A stretch of 64,000 nucleotides of DNA. Source: Ophiosphaerella korrae. Lineage: Eukaryota; Ascomycota; Dothideomycetes; Pleosporales; Phaeosphaeriaceae. Of the stretch, positions 1 through 10,441 are shown in pieces. Under the pieces are notes generated by a model. That model saw nothing but the letters and a program-made list of their open reading frames with translations. It was not told where the DNA came from and ran no database searches. The position numbers were made by a program, and so were the translations under genes. The stretch is taken from the NCBI GenBank assembly GCA_028456385.1, contig JALNQF010000151.1, positions 43,831-107,830 on the forward strand. Reading direction: 5' to 3'. Position 1 is the first letter of the stretch. Each line of letters begins with the position of its first letter.

Positions 1-99
1 GGTATCATGTAGGCGTTACTGTGCCTGGCTCTGCCAAACGCTAAATTATGTCCAAGAAGAGAGGTTAACAAAACGCTTCTCGCACGCAGTCAGAGCCCA

Positions 100-1462
100 T
101 CACCGTGCAGCGGGCGGTTTCCGGCCATAGACAACGGTGCCCGGTAAATAGGCGTGGGCTCTGTAGCTCTTCAATTCTTTTCGCATCTGCGCGAGGTGCA
201 GCTGCGCTCGAGCGACGGACCACTACGGCTGTCAGCCATTTGAGCAGGTAGCGGGGCAGACCAGACTTACGCCACCCACTTGGGTCAGAAGACGCAGCAT
301 GAAGCCCTCGACGCCATCCATCAATCGCAATTGATTCCATCGGCCAATGTTCTTCAATTGGGGGTCCTTGGGCCATCCGTTCATCGGCCATTTGTAGTCG
401 ACTGTGACAACATCCACAAAGCCAGCGTTTCTCATTCTTTCGGCGCTCTCCTCCCAGATGGTGAAGCTCTTGCCAAATTTGGTGCCCATTTCGATGACGA
501 CATTGCCCCATGTGTGGTAGAAGTGGTCGGGCCCCATGCTCGCATCATCGGCAATGGGTTGGACCGAATGCTCCACAATTTCTATCCAGCCGCCCGGTTT
601 GGTGTGCTCGTATGCCTGCTGAAAAAAGAAGTCCCAGTCTGTGTGCTTGGTTAGCCGGGGGTGTCGCGTGGTGAAGAGTCGGGCCGAAAGATACCTGGTA
701 TGCATCCGAACAGCTCGCGGATGTGGATGAAGTCGAAGTGATTGGGCGGGAAGGTCCACTCGAGCGAGACGTCGTCGATTTCAAAGTGGCAGTTTGGCGG
801 CACCCATTCGGGCTGTATGGGCGAGAGGTCTGTGCCCGTGACGGTAGCAGAGGGATACTGGTCGGCCATGTCCTGGTACTACACGTTAGTGATGGGGGTG
901 GGGGCCTTGGGTGGTGTGTCTGGCATGGCTCGTAGCTTACAATGGCCCAGATGCCCGTGCCTGTGCCGACATCGAGGATCGTCTGAGGGCTTTGCAGCGG
1001 GGCGAGGTGCAGCCTCTGGTCCAGGGTCAGGAGATACATGTGGTGGGCAAAGTCGAGGATTTCCTTGGCCAGCTCGTCGTTTGGGCCCCAGTATGAACCG
1101 TCTCGATATGCATGGTACTGGCGGCCGTTTTCCATGCGGTGGTTCAGGATCGACGATGCCAGCGAGTCGGTCTCGTCGCCCAGCAGGCTGCCGCTGTCGA
1201 AGCCCGAATCGGACCCAAGGCTGTCGTCGTGGACACCGACTGCCTGCGATTCGGCGGCATTGTTCTGGCTGCTCTGGTTGTTCTGGTTGTTCTGGTTGTT
1301 TTGGCTGTTTTGATGGTTGTCGATGCTGTCGCTGCCGTGGTTGGTTGCGGCGAGTTCCGGTGTGCGCAACTGCCCGGCGCCTTCTTGCACACGCGCCAGG
1401 CTATCCGAGCCGCGGGCGAATATGTTCTCGTCGAGGGGCCGGTAGGAGGAGGGCGCAGCCAT
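100..1462 (-). CDS. LaeA-like SAM-dependent methyltransferase
   Basis: Class I S-adenosylmethionine-dependent methyltransferase of the LaeA/TAM-domain type common in filamentous fungi; such proteins act as regulators of secondary metabolism or as small-molecule methylases. Four exons join in frame: 1462-941, 878-695, 638-271, 222-100, with introns of 62, 56 and 48 bp (GT-AG), giving 398 aa. The SAM motif I (DVGTGTG, residues about 164-170) ends exon 1. Later family blocks are a YWGPNDE segment before motif I, the GTDLSPIQP acidic loop, a KPGGW motif and a C-terminal [12 protein letters not shown] segment. The N-terminal third has a low-complexity Asn/Gln tract (about 1265-1315) coded by a 9-bp repeat. 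The substrate cannot be inferred. It diverges from the FAD monooxygenase at 1918. Family certain, LaeA orthology not claimed. Confidence 0.88.
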
Positions 1463-1917
1463 GATGGCGTGGGTGAATCATGCAAAGGGGTGACGAGGGT
1501 GCTGAGCAGAAGAGAAGGATATTTAGGCAGATTATCCCGTTGTCAATAGCCAGGCAATTATTAGGTGCGAGTCCCGTACGGCGCCGTCTTTGGCTGGCCT
1601 GGCGTGAACGCGAAGGCGAACGGCCCCCTCCCTCGGAGTCCCTCCACTTGCGCCGATCCAACCGGCGATCCCACCGAACCTGCTCCAACACACGTGAGGC
1701 CACTCCACCGGCCATTTGACTTTGGAGTCGGCAGGCCTAGGCGAGACTCGACAAAACAATGTCGGTGGCGCAACTGGCGCAACGGGCACACCCTTGACTG
1801 ACCGGCCTGCAACCACCAAAAGGCGGCCAAGGTACCTGATCTGGTCATCTACCGGCAACGTCCCGTCCTCAGCACTTCAGTATTTCTGCATTCCAGTATT
1901 TCACTGCTTGCATTGTC
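1463..1917. promoter_or_regulatory. Divergent promoter region, methyltransferase / monooxygenase
   Basis: 455 bp between the divergent start codons of the methyltransferase (1462, minus) and the FAD monooxygenase (1918, plus). Only overlapping shadow ORFs are present and no convincing TATA box. By position it should hold both promoters; no factor site could be assigned. Confidence 0.5.
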
Positions 1918-3287
1918 ATGTCAGACATGGCGTCCGGCCACACGGCTGATCGTCTGCACAACCTGCCCATCCTTATCGTCGGTTCCGGTACGTAGGAAGC
2001 CAATGGCAATTGCCTCGCCGTCTCACATATGCAAAGGCAGCACCGGACTCGCCCTTGCACAGGGTCTACATAAGGTCCGTAAGGTGACTGTGTCCTCAAC
2101 CTAATTCCCGGCACAGCGTCATATCTTGCTTCCACCTAGGGCTCACCCTCTCACAGGCGGGAATAACATGCATCGTCTTCGAGAAGAATGCATTGCAACA
2201 TGGCGAACGCGATTGGAACATGGGGCTGCACTGGGGGGCTCCAGTCCTCAAGAGCCTGGTGCCAGATGAATCATGGCAGCGCATCCAGAGCGTTCAGGTA
2301 GACCCACACGTTCCTACTAAGGAGCTTGATACGTTGAAATGGCTGCAAGGCCACAATGGAGAGCCCATGGCTGCCTTTACATTCGGCCCGTTCTATCGGC
2401 TGCGACGGAGCAAGCTGCGCCAACTACTATCCAACGGAATAAACATTCAGTACGACAAACAGCTCGTCAACGTCTCCTACCACCATGGCCACTCTGTCAC
2501 TGCACATTTTGCTGATGGCTCAGCCGTTCCTGGTGCTATGTTGGTTGGTGCAGACGGTGCACGTTCAACAACCAGACAGCACCTACTTGGACCACAACTC
2601 GGGGCTATCAACAAGGTACCTTACGCAGCGACCTTTGTCCAAGCCAAGTTCAGCAAAGAACAAGCGCTATTCCTCAGGAGCTTCCACCCTCTCTTCCTAG
2701 CTTGTGCACACCCAAACAACAACTTTGCTTTTTTCGGCATGCAGGACGCGGCAGACCCTGACGATCCATCGTCCTGGACCTTCTTCTTCTATATTTCGTG
2801 GAAGAGCAGTTTGGAGGAGCAAGAAGCCACAAAAGACTGGACGGATGCCCAGCGTCTTGCACAGCAAAAGGAACTCGCCAGGGGTTTCTGCGATCCATGG
2901 AAGAGTGCCTACGATTGGATTCCAGACGACGCACCAGTGTGGTACATGGGTCTGACTGCGTGGGATCCCAGCCACAAGGATCACCGATGGGACAATCACG
3001 ATGGATTGATCACCTTGGTTGGCGATGCGTGCCATCCCATGACGTACCAGCGAGGACAGGGATTGAACCACTCTGTAACAGATGCGGGTAAGCTGAGGGA
3101 TGCAATTGTGAAGTTCAGCCAGGGCGCAAATCGCAAGACCGAAGTCACTGCCTTCGAGGACGAGATGATCAAACGAGGGGGAACAGAAGTGAGAGACGGC
3201 ACTGCGAATACGACACTATTGCATGACTGGGAGAAAGTCAAGCAGAGCCCATTATTTACGAAAGGCATGGCAAAAACCGATACTTGA
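1918..3287 (+). CDS. FAD-dependent monooxygenase (salicylate hydroxylase-like fold)
   Basis: Flavoprotein monooxygenase of the PHBH/FAD_binding_3 class, which hydroxylates aromatic or polyketide substrates with NAD(P)H and O2. Three exons, 1918-1987, 2037-2074 and 2157-3287 (introns 49 and 82 bp, GT-AG), give 412 aa. Splicing restores the N-terminal dinucleotide fold GSGSTG (residues 22-27) preceded by a hydrophobic beta strand. The second FAD signature, with VGADGARS, lies mid-protein, and the GDACHP motif that contacts the FAD pyrophosphate/ribose is near residue 310. No signal peptide or C-terminal membrane anchor is seen, so a soluble enzyme is likely. The start was chosen because ATG 1918 gives the shortest lead into the Rossmann strand; a second in-frame ATG follows 9 bases later. 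It lies 400 bp upstream of the alcohol dehydrogenase on the same strand. Substrate unknown. Confidence 0.88.
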
Positions 3288-3582
3288 GCGACATTTGCAA
3301 GCGCATGTTCGTCCTGGCCTTGGATATGTTCAGATCCTGTAATCAGCATTCAGATTTACGCACGATAATATTCAAATTTGGGAGGATTACCCACCGTCGG
3401 CATCGAAAAATACTCAACTCTATTCTTGACATTATATCAAGCTCGCCATCAGTGCGTCCAGCGCAGATTTAAAATCCTGTATCTCCGTAGACCCATCTCG
3501 AAAAAAGATGCCTCGGCACATCTCCATCCAACATGACGTCTGTCGGTGATTTTCGGTCATGGAGAAATCGCAATTGGCATGA

Positions 3583-3610
3583 CCCCATCCCCATCCCCAT
3601 CCCCATCCCC
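3583..3610 (+). repeat. CCCCAT microsatellite in ADH promoter
   Basis: Four and two-thirds copies of CCCCAT about 80-105 bp upstream of the alcohol dehydrogenase start. The rest of the 400-bp gap 3288-3687 shows no gene; it should hold the monooxygenase 3' end and the dehydrogenase promoter. Confidence 0.85.
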
Positions 3611-3687
3611 GTGTCTCTTGCCATCCCAAGCTTAAAGTAACTCCTCAGACGCAGCCAATTGAGCATATACGCCCCCCAAACCTCACC

Positions 3688-4782
3688 ATGACATCCCCCA
3701 CCCGCTTCCATGGCTGGCTTGCCCACGACAAGTCCGCCGCCCAAGGCTCCATGACTTGGTCTGCCTTTTCCCCAAAGCCCTTCCACCCGACCGACATCGA
3801 CATCTGCATCTCACACTGCGGCATCTGCGGCTCCGACATCCATACCCTACGCGGCGGCTGGGGAAACACCCACTACCCCACCTGCGTCGGCCACGAAATA
3901 ATCGGGCACATTGCGCGCCTCGGGGACGCTGTGCGCGACGACCTCCAGCTCGGCGACCGCGTCGGCGTTGGCGCGCAGGTCTTCAGCTGCGGTGAAGACA
4001 CATGTGACGAGTGCGCGACAGGCACAGAGCAGCACTGCAAGAAAATGGTCGGCACATACAACTCCAAGTATCCCGACGGCTCGTGGAGCATGGGCGGGTA
4101 CGCAGACTACATCCGGGTGCCCGCACGCTTCGCCATCAGGATCCCCGCGGGCCTGCGGTCCGAGGACGCGGCGCCCATGATGTGCGGCGGCATCACGGTG
4201 TATGCGCCGCTGCGCAACAACGGGGCGGGGCCGGGGACGCGCGTGGGCATCGTAGGGCTAGGCGGGCTGGGCCATTTTGGCATCTTGTTTGCGAGGGCGA
4301 TGGGTGCGGACCGCGTGGTGGCGATTAGTCGGCGGAGGAATAAAGTCGAGGACGCGAGGGCGCTGGGCGCAGACGAGTACATTGCAACGTCCGAGGACGA
4401 CAAGTGGGCGCGCAAGCACGCGCGATCGTTAGACTTGATCATCAGCACGGTGTCGAGCCCAGACATGCCGTTGGAGTCGTACCTGCGGCTGCTGCGGACC
4501 GGGGGTCAGTTCATCCAGGTTGGCGCGCCAGAGGACAAGTTGCCGCCGATTGCGGCGTTTGCGCTGATTGGCAAAGGGTGCAAGATTGGGGGCAGCCAGA
4601 TTGGGAGTCCCGGGGATATTGAGGAGATGTTGAAGTTTGCGGCAGAGAAAGGGGTGAGGCCGTGGGTGCAGACGAGGAGTATGAGGGAGGCGAATCAGGC
4701 GGTTGTGGAGATGGAGGATGGAATGGCGAGGTATCGGTATGTTTTGGTTAATCCGGACCATGCGGATAGGGCGAAGATTTGA
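3688..4782 (+). CDS. Zinc-dependent alcohol dehydrogenase, cinnamyl-alcohol/ADH6 type
   Basis: Intronless 364-aa medium-chain dehydrogenase/reductase, the usual length of NADP(H)-dependent cinnamyl alcohol dehydrogenases and yeast Adh6/Adh7, which interconvert aromatic or branched aldehydes and alcohols. Catalytic zinc ligands are Cys44 (in GICGSD), His69-Glu70 (GHE) and Cys166. The structural zinc lobe has Cys101, Cys106, Cys109 and Cys117. The nucleotide fold GLGGLGH is at residues 190-196. No targeting signal is seen, so it is presumably cytosolic. The coding region is distinctly GC-rich, unlike its AT-rich 3' flank. The start at 3688 begins the canonical N-terminal beta strand (FHGWLAHD). 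With the monooxygenase and methyltransferase it makes a three-enzyme neighbourhood plausible for metabolite tailoring, but no backbone synthase is in view. Confidence 0.93.
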   Translation: MTSPTRFHGWLAHDKSAAQGSMTWSAFSPKPFHPTDIDICISHCGICGSDIHTLRGGWGNTHYPTCVGHEIIGHIARLGDAVRDDLQLGDRVGVGAQVFSCGEDTCDECATGTEQHCKKMVGTYNSKYPDGSWSMGGYADYIRVPARFAIRIPAGLRSEDAAPMMCGGITVYAPLRNNGAGPGTRVGIVGLGGLGHFGILFARAMGADRVVAISRRRNKVEDARALGADEYIATSEDDKWARKHARSLDLIISTVSSPDMPLESYLRLLRTGGQFIQVGAPEDKLPPIAAFALIGKGCKIGGSQIGSPGDIEEMLKFAAEKGVRPWVQTRSMREANQAVVEMEDGMARYRYVLVNPDHADRAKI

Positions 4783-5011
4783 ACACAAGTGTGAAGCGGG
4801 AGGTGTAAAATAGTGGTTCAGAGAGGTCAGTGAAGACTAGTAGTGCATAATCGTCAAAGACATCAGTCGTATACCAAAGCAGCCTTGTATGGCTCTGGTC
4901 TTTATCAGACTATTCTCAAGGTATTTGATCCATCGTGCTATCTTGCAAAGATATCTGTGTTCAAAACGCCAATAGGCATTTCTCTCCTTTCCAATGAGCA
5001 CAACGATGCCA

Positions 5012-6000
5012 TTAGATTGCCCACCCATCATCAGACTCCTGCGCCTCCATCGCAGCACGCATCATCCTCGACATCCTCGGGCAAGTGTGCCCACAACCAC
5101 ACGGCAGCTTGCACTCCTTGCAGTTGCGATTGTTTCGCTTCGCATAGCAATTGCAGGTATCGTCGCACGCTCCCGGCGTAGCACACGACTTCTTGCACGC
5201 CTCCACTGCATATCTGCAGTTCACGCAAGGAGGATTCACAGGCGTCCCGATCACCGTTCCAGCCATGGCATCATCGTTCTGGAAGGAAGGCTCTTGTTCT
5301 TGTTGAAGGTCGTTGGTGGACCGGGCGTGCTGAAGTGCAAACAAATCTGGACAGTAGAGCTGGCACGACTCGCAGTAGGGTTCGTTTTGCTGTGGCTTTC
5401 GGCAGTAGCAGGTTTCGTCGCAAGATCTGGGTATGGTGCATTGTTTCTTGCAGGCGTCGAGGATGAGAGTGCATAGCTGGCAGGCGGCGGGCGCTTCTGG
5501 TGGATCTCTAGGTGAGAGTGCGACCGTGTAGTTGGCGGGAGATTCCTGATCTTCCTCCACTGCATCCATCTCACCCTCGATATCCATGCATGGCAGAGCC
5601 TGCTTGGGAACTGGGCAATTCTCGGGTTCCCCAACGCAGTCTATAGAATCTGTGAGCAAAGAACGATCACGATGCCTCGAGTTATCTCATGTTGCAAGTT
5701 ACTCACCTTGAAGCCTGCAAACTTGCGTCGGATCACTGAAGAGCTCGCAATTGCATAGATCTCCACAGCCCTCATGGTCGCCACATTTGGTAACGCATTC
5801 CTCCCAAGGAACATAGCAAGCTAGACCGCAGGAGTCGGACCGGCCACATGGGGTGGGAGGAGGCCGACAGTATGTGGACTGCGAGCTACCGCGGTGGTGA
5901 CTTGAACTGAAGACAAAAAAGAGTCATCGTTAGCAATGGCGGTGGCACTGGTCAGTGCTAGAAGGCTAGCAGCCGTGACTGAGATGGCCTTCAAGTTCAT
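5012..6000 (-). CDS. Putative secreted protein with three cysteine-rich modules
   Basis: Not assignable to a named family. The last exon (5649-5012) joins by a clear GTGAGT...CTCACAG intron (5650-5706) to an upstream exon ending at 5707. Together they encode three repeats of one spacing, C-x6-C-x3-C-x5-C-x3-C-x-C-x(8-9)-C. The second and third repeats also share a preceding C-x2-C and a trailing C-x2-C-x3-C; the protein ends in a short basic/acidic tail. At 6000 an ATG opens a good signal peptide (hydrophobic core SVTAASLLALTSAT). The signal-peptide frame and the cysteine frame differ by one base across a T6 run near 5913-5918. No canonical intron that keeps the signal peptide resolves this, so there is either an indel or assembly error, or an unusual intron. 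The cysteine-rich part is real coding sequence; the N-terminal junction is uncertain. A secreted disulfide-rich role, possibly effector-like, is inference. Confidence 0.6.
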
Positions 6001-6392
6001 ATTGGATCCAGTTGAGCTAAATCAGTGTTGGTGGTTGGTGTCAAGTAAAGGAAAGGGGTCGAGAGAATGAGAAAAGAGAGCAGCGGAGAGCGCTTTCACC
6101 AAGTAAGCACTCTCTAGCGCGACACGCATCTTTCACTTGCAATTGGGAGAGATGGTGCCAACCAAGACCCCAGCAGCAAACGAAGCTTGAGTTTAGAGTA
6201 TAGGGCAGAAAACACAGAAACGTGACAGGCTAGTCATAGCACATATCCCGAGTACCAACACACCTCCCTCTCATCTATCGTCAGGAGCCCATTCACCGCT
6301 TACGAAGCAAACACAAGAGCACCAACCTGCACGGTCATCTTTCAGTGTCACGACGAACCGCGCCTCTTCCCACCCCACCACCCCAATCACCC
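6001..6392. other. Intergenic: promoter of cysteine-rich gene and 3' end of next gene
   Basis: 392 bp with pyrimidine-rich stretches and no ORF of note. It should contain the 5' leader of the cysteine-rich gene (a short A-rich leader directly precedes the ATG at 6000) and the 3' UTR of the minus-strand gene ending at 6393. Confidence 0.45.
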
Positions 6393-7086
6393 TCAACGCA
6401 ACGCCCTCTGGATAGCATCTAAACACTCATATCAGCACACACACACTCTCTCTCTTACCCATTCACCCCTCCCATACAAAAAAAAACAACAACAACTACC
6501 TACCTTCGTTCCTTACAGCCTCCACCTCCTCCGCGGTAGGCTCCCGTGGCACATCGACAATCACACCCGGATCCTTAGACCTCGACGCTAGCATAGCCGC
6601 ACGTTTCTAACCCAAGCAAACACAACCGAATTAGTCGCTTGTGACGGCCCCTCAAATGTGTGTGTAACCAGCCTTGTGTGTGTGTGTATGGACAAGGGTA
6701 AAAAAAAAAAAAAAAAAAAAAAACAGGATGGGTGGACATACCTCTTTGACGCCTCTGCCCGCGCTTTCGCCATCGCCCAGGAATTCGCCGTCGAGGTCTT
6801 CTTGCTCCGTGGGGCTTGCGAGGCCTGCACCTGCACCTGCGCCGCTGCTGCTGCCGTCTATTGTTCTTCGCTTGAGGGCCTCGGGGCTAGCGGGCACGCC
6901 GTCTAGCTCGACGGGCGCGGCGTTGATGGCGGGGGTTGAGGTGTCGATGAGCGGGGTGCGCGTTGCTACTGATGGCGACGTTTTGTGGGCAAAGGTACTG
7001 CTTCGTGAGGTGGGCGACATGGGGTCTTCTGTGCGGGGCGGAGAAGCAGCGGATATAGGAGGGGGGAGGGGTGTTTCTGTAGTCAT
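6393..7086 (-). CDS. Small conserved hypothetical protein, 157 aa
   Basis: Three exons, 7086-6742, 6606-6504 and 6418-6393, with GT-AG introns of 135 and 85 bp, give 157 aa in a continuous frame. The first 110 residues are Pro/Ser/Thr/Ala-rich and probably disordered (GAGAGAG stretch). The C-terminal 45 residues are compact and charged (KRAAMLASRSKDPGVIVDVP, then an acidic helix), which looks like the conserved part. No transmembrane segment, signal peptide or catalytic motif. I do not recognise the family. The first intron contains a 24-base homopolymer (poly-T on the sense strand) next to a TG repeat. Confidence 0.68.
6700..6723 (+). repeat. A24 homopolymer within intron
   Basis: A run of 24 A on the plus strand, preceded by a short GT dinucleotide repeat (6675-6687). 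It lies inside intron 1 of the 157-aa gene, between branch region and donor, so its length may vary without affecting the protein. Confidence 0.9.
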
Positions 7087-7671
7087 TCTTGGCGTAAGGG
7101 CGGTTTGTCGTGCTTTGGCGTTGCTCGTATGCTTGCTTTCAGCTTGAGCTACTTTGGTGCAAGTAGATAGCTACAAGATGCGACTACATAAGAGGTGTCT
7201 TTCAGCTCCCCGCCAGGCAAGGCTGAGAGTATCCCGCGGCTGAATAAGGCGCCGATAGACGTAAGCTGTAGTGATGGGGTGGCGTCAGCCAGCTTGACGC
7301 TCAGGGTCCAAGGTGTGGGGCGCGGGGGCCAAAACTGCTGGGAAACCCTTCTGCTCTGCATGAGAATGCCTGAGAATGTCTACCAATCACCACCAGCTCT
7401 AAATACAAGCACACGCAATACGTTCAAGAGTTGAGTTAAATTGCCCTGAATCATCGACAGACTACTTTTGTTTCATGCTCCCGATAAAATAGCGCCTAGC
7501 CAGATGTACACCAACAGGGATTATACAGGGTCCATTACGTTCAAAATAGCCCATCAACGTCACCTACTTATCGTGCCTCAACCCGATCGTTTCGGTAACA
7601 TGAACCCCATCGCGTATCCTCCCCCCTCATTACTTTTCGCATCGGCCTCCTGCTGTGGTCAATACCTATTC

Positions 7672-10441
7672 TCACGACAGGTGTGAGTCACCTACATCCA
7701 TAAATGCGTTCTGGCCAAATGCATTGGTCTTTGATTGTTGTTGGTTACCATTGTTGCCTTGTGAGACTGGAGTGTCGTTTGGTAGCCCTGCCGTGTCTGT
7801 CTGCATAGGCATGGCACCAAACTCCATTGGGAAGAAGTTGTTCGCGGTATCTATGCCAGCTGACGGACCTTGAATGTACGAATCCCATGCATCCTGGAAA
7901 ACGTTAGTCAAATAGCCATTGCCCGAGATCTCAGCCTTACCCAATTAAGATTATCAGTAGGAGGAAGATCCATGTTCTGGAATAAATTCGCACCGAAGAG
8001 ATTGGAAAATAGGCTGGGTGTATTTTCGACTGCTGACCCGCTGGTCGCTCCATTATATTGTGGTGCCAAGCTCGTTGATTGTTGAGGCATCGGGTCGTTC
8101 AACAAGTTCGCCATAGATGCTGGATATCGCTGGTCGAACATGTTTGCAGAGTTGGGCGCCATACCACCTGTGCTGAGCATGCCTAGAGTCATTGCAGCAG
8201 AATGCTCAGGTGCTACATTTGATTCGTCCATGGGCGAAGGCGCTGGGAACGCCGATGTTGTGGCCTGAAAGCCATTTTGCTGTGGCTGTCTTGTTGGCCG
8301 GTCCTTCTTTAATTGACTCAACATGACATTGAGCGTTGTGTGTGCCTTGTAGGCCTCCATCGAGTTATCCTTCAGTCCCTCCCAAATGTTGACCGCTGTC
8401 TCCATAGCATCAAGCATCTCGTTTATCCGTTCTACGCTCCAGGGCTGCATGCCGTTGTCAGATGATCGACTCTGTCCCCCACAACTGATTGTGTGGTACA
8501 AGTCAGAAGCAATGATCATGGCCGCAAGCAAGAAATCAACGGTCGTGAGAGACGATATAAACCACTTGACATTGCGTAGCCGGCCTCCGGGCTGACATTC
8601 ACGATGGAGCGTTGCTTGATGTTGCAACATTACCATGGATGCGTCTATGACAGCGGTCCGAGAGTAGCTAAACCTCGTCTGCACTCGAGCGTAGGTAAGG
8701 AACTTGCGGTGGAGGACGCATATGATCTTGAGGTATAACAGGTCCAGGGTAAAGCGCTGCATAATCACCGTCGACGGATCTCGGGCAGATTCGTCCATTG
8801 TTCGTATTTTCAGATGTGGCGAGATCTTTTCATGGAGTTCTCGGGCTTCCGCGTCAAGCTTCATAACCTCTTCGTAGGATGAGCAAGTCAGGGTATCAGT
8901 CAACTCAACTGCTTCACCCAGTTTATAAATTAATCTTGTCCGATTGATCAGGAACAACGTGGGTGTTGCCTCGGTTTCCGGTCTCGAAGGTGGGAGGATT
9001 CTCATGTCCTCAAAGAGCTCGTCGTCGTATATGTTCCGCGGAATCTCCGTATTGGTATCCCTTGGGCGCACTATTGGAGGCAAACCAGCTTGTGCGGAGA
9101 ACAATAAATCAATGGAGCGGACTGCAGCCCATACCCGTCTTCGCATCTCTCCCTGGAAAACAGAAATGCCCGGGTAGGGGCCTGAATCGCGGTGAAGGCC
9201 CATGCGCATTGCTAGCCGGACGATGATGCCGGTACTGATTAGAATACCAACTTCTGCATCTCGACTTCTCGCATACTCTGCATGAACATGCAATATTAGA
9301 GTTTCGAGCATACCCACAATGGGCTGTGTGATGTCAGCCATGACCAGACATTGTGCTGTAAAATCTCGGTATTCTTTGGACATGGCCCACGATTTGTTGT
9401 GATACTCTGGAGGTTCATCTCCAGCTCTTGTGTATGATTGGAGTGCTATACACATCATGCTAAACACCAGGCCGAGCCAAATGACGGGCGTTTCTTCTGG
9501 ATTCAGCCAGTGCCTGTCGTATTCTTTCTGAAACGTCGGTCCATGTATGATGTGGATACCAGGGTCATACGTATTGAAGAATCTTGATACGAGAATATCT
9601 GCAGTCTGCTTTGGAGGGAACTGGGAAAGAATCTCTGCCTTGGACGTAGGCTTCCGCTGCCCATACAAGAAAGCAGTGCCTGGTGGAGGTTCGTCGCTTT
9701 GGGCGGCCTTATATCGCCGCAATTGGTCGTCGTATTGCTTCTTGTGCTCAGCAAAATAGTTCTTGACTTCTGACAGCTGTTGGTGGTTAGTCGTAGGTAC
9801 CATACTGATTAACATTATTCCATACCTCTCCCAAAATTGTGTACCAGTGCGCCTCTGATGCAAAAACAGTAGAGTTATTGTGCATCTTCATGACTCCAAT
9901 AGACTTGGTGACGGTTTCCATCTCGCTCTCGTCTGCTACATCTTCTTCTGCTATGGACTCAGGAGCACCGGTACTCATGCCACTAGTCATGGGAACGAGA
10001 TCGCAATTTTCTGGTGAAAGGCTACTCATACTCTGTGCAATAGCCGCTTGAGCAGCAGCAGGTCCAGCGCTCTGGGCGCCATTGGTCATCAACGAGAGAA
10101 CAAGTCCTTCGAGGCGGTCAATGCGGTTTTGCATATCATCAGGAGAGGTAGCCACGCCGGCGCTGGAAGCGCTCTTCTTGCGGTTGCCTGGAGCGGCGTA
10201 CGTACATGATCCCGCATCTCCTCGCTTGGTGCAGTTGTCGCATGGATGGCCGCGGTTGCACTTCAATCTGTGACTGTCAGCGACTACTGTCTGCACTGTC
10301 TCTTTGATGGACCTACTTTCGGTGCCTACATGGCCCGCAGGAGAGAGGGACGCGATTCCTCTTCCGCACAACCCGGAACTGCGGGTCTGGAGGCGAGTGT
10401 CCCGTGCTTGACGAGGTAGTCGAGGGTGGAGTGGGCGGCAT
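7672..10441 (-). CDS. Zn2Cys6 transcription factor with fungal-specific middle domain
   Basis: 874-aa nuclear regulator assembled from four exons, 10441-10317, 10267-9826, 9776-7941 and 7893-7672, with three introns of 47-49 bp. The first intron falls inside the zinc cluster and its removal gives a perfect binuclear cluster, C-x2-C-x6-C-x5-C-x2-C-x8-C (Cys35 to Cys63), followed by a basic linker and a heptad-like segment (NRIDRLEGLVLSL) suited to dimerisation. The central region (about 250-600) carries the Fungal_trans signature, including LAMRMGLHRD and a REMRRRVW-type motif. The C-terminus is rich in Gln, Asn, Pro and Met and probably activates transcription. The target pathway is not evident. 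The next gene in the same orientation starts more than 2.3 kb upstream, leaving a long promoter. Confidence 0.93.

Noticed and set aside
742..1464. 240-codon plus-strand ORF
   Set aside because: Antisense to methyltransferase exon 1 and its intron; Gly/Arg/Cys-rich shadow of a GC-rich gene.
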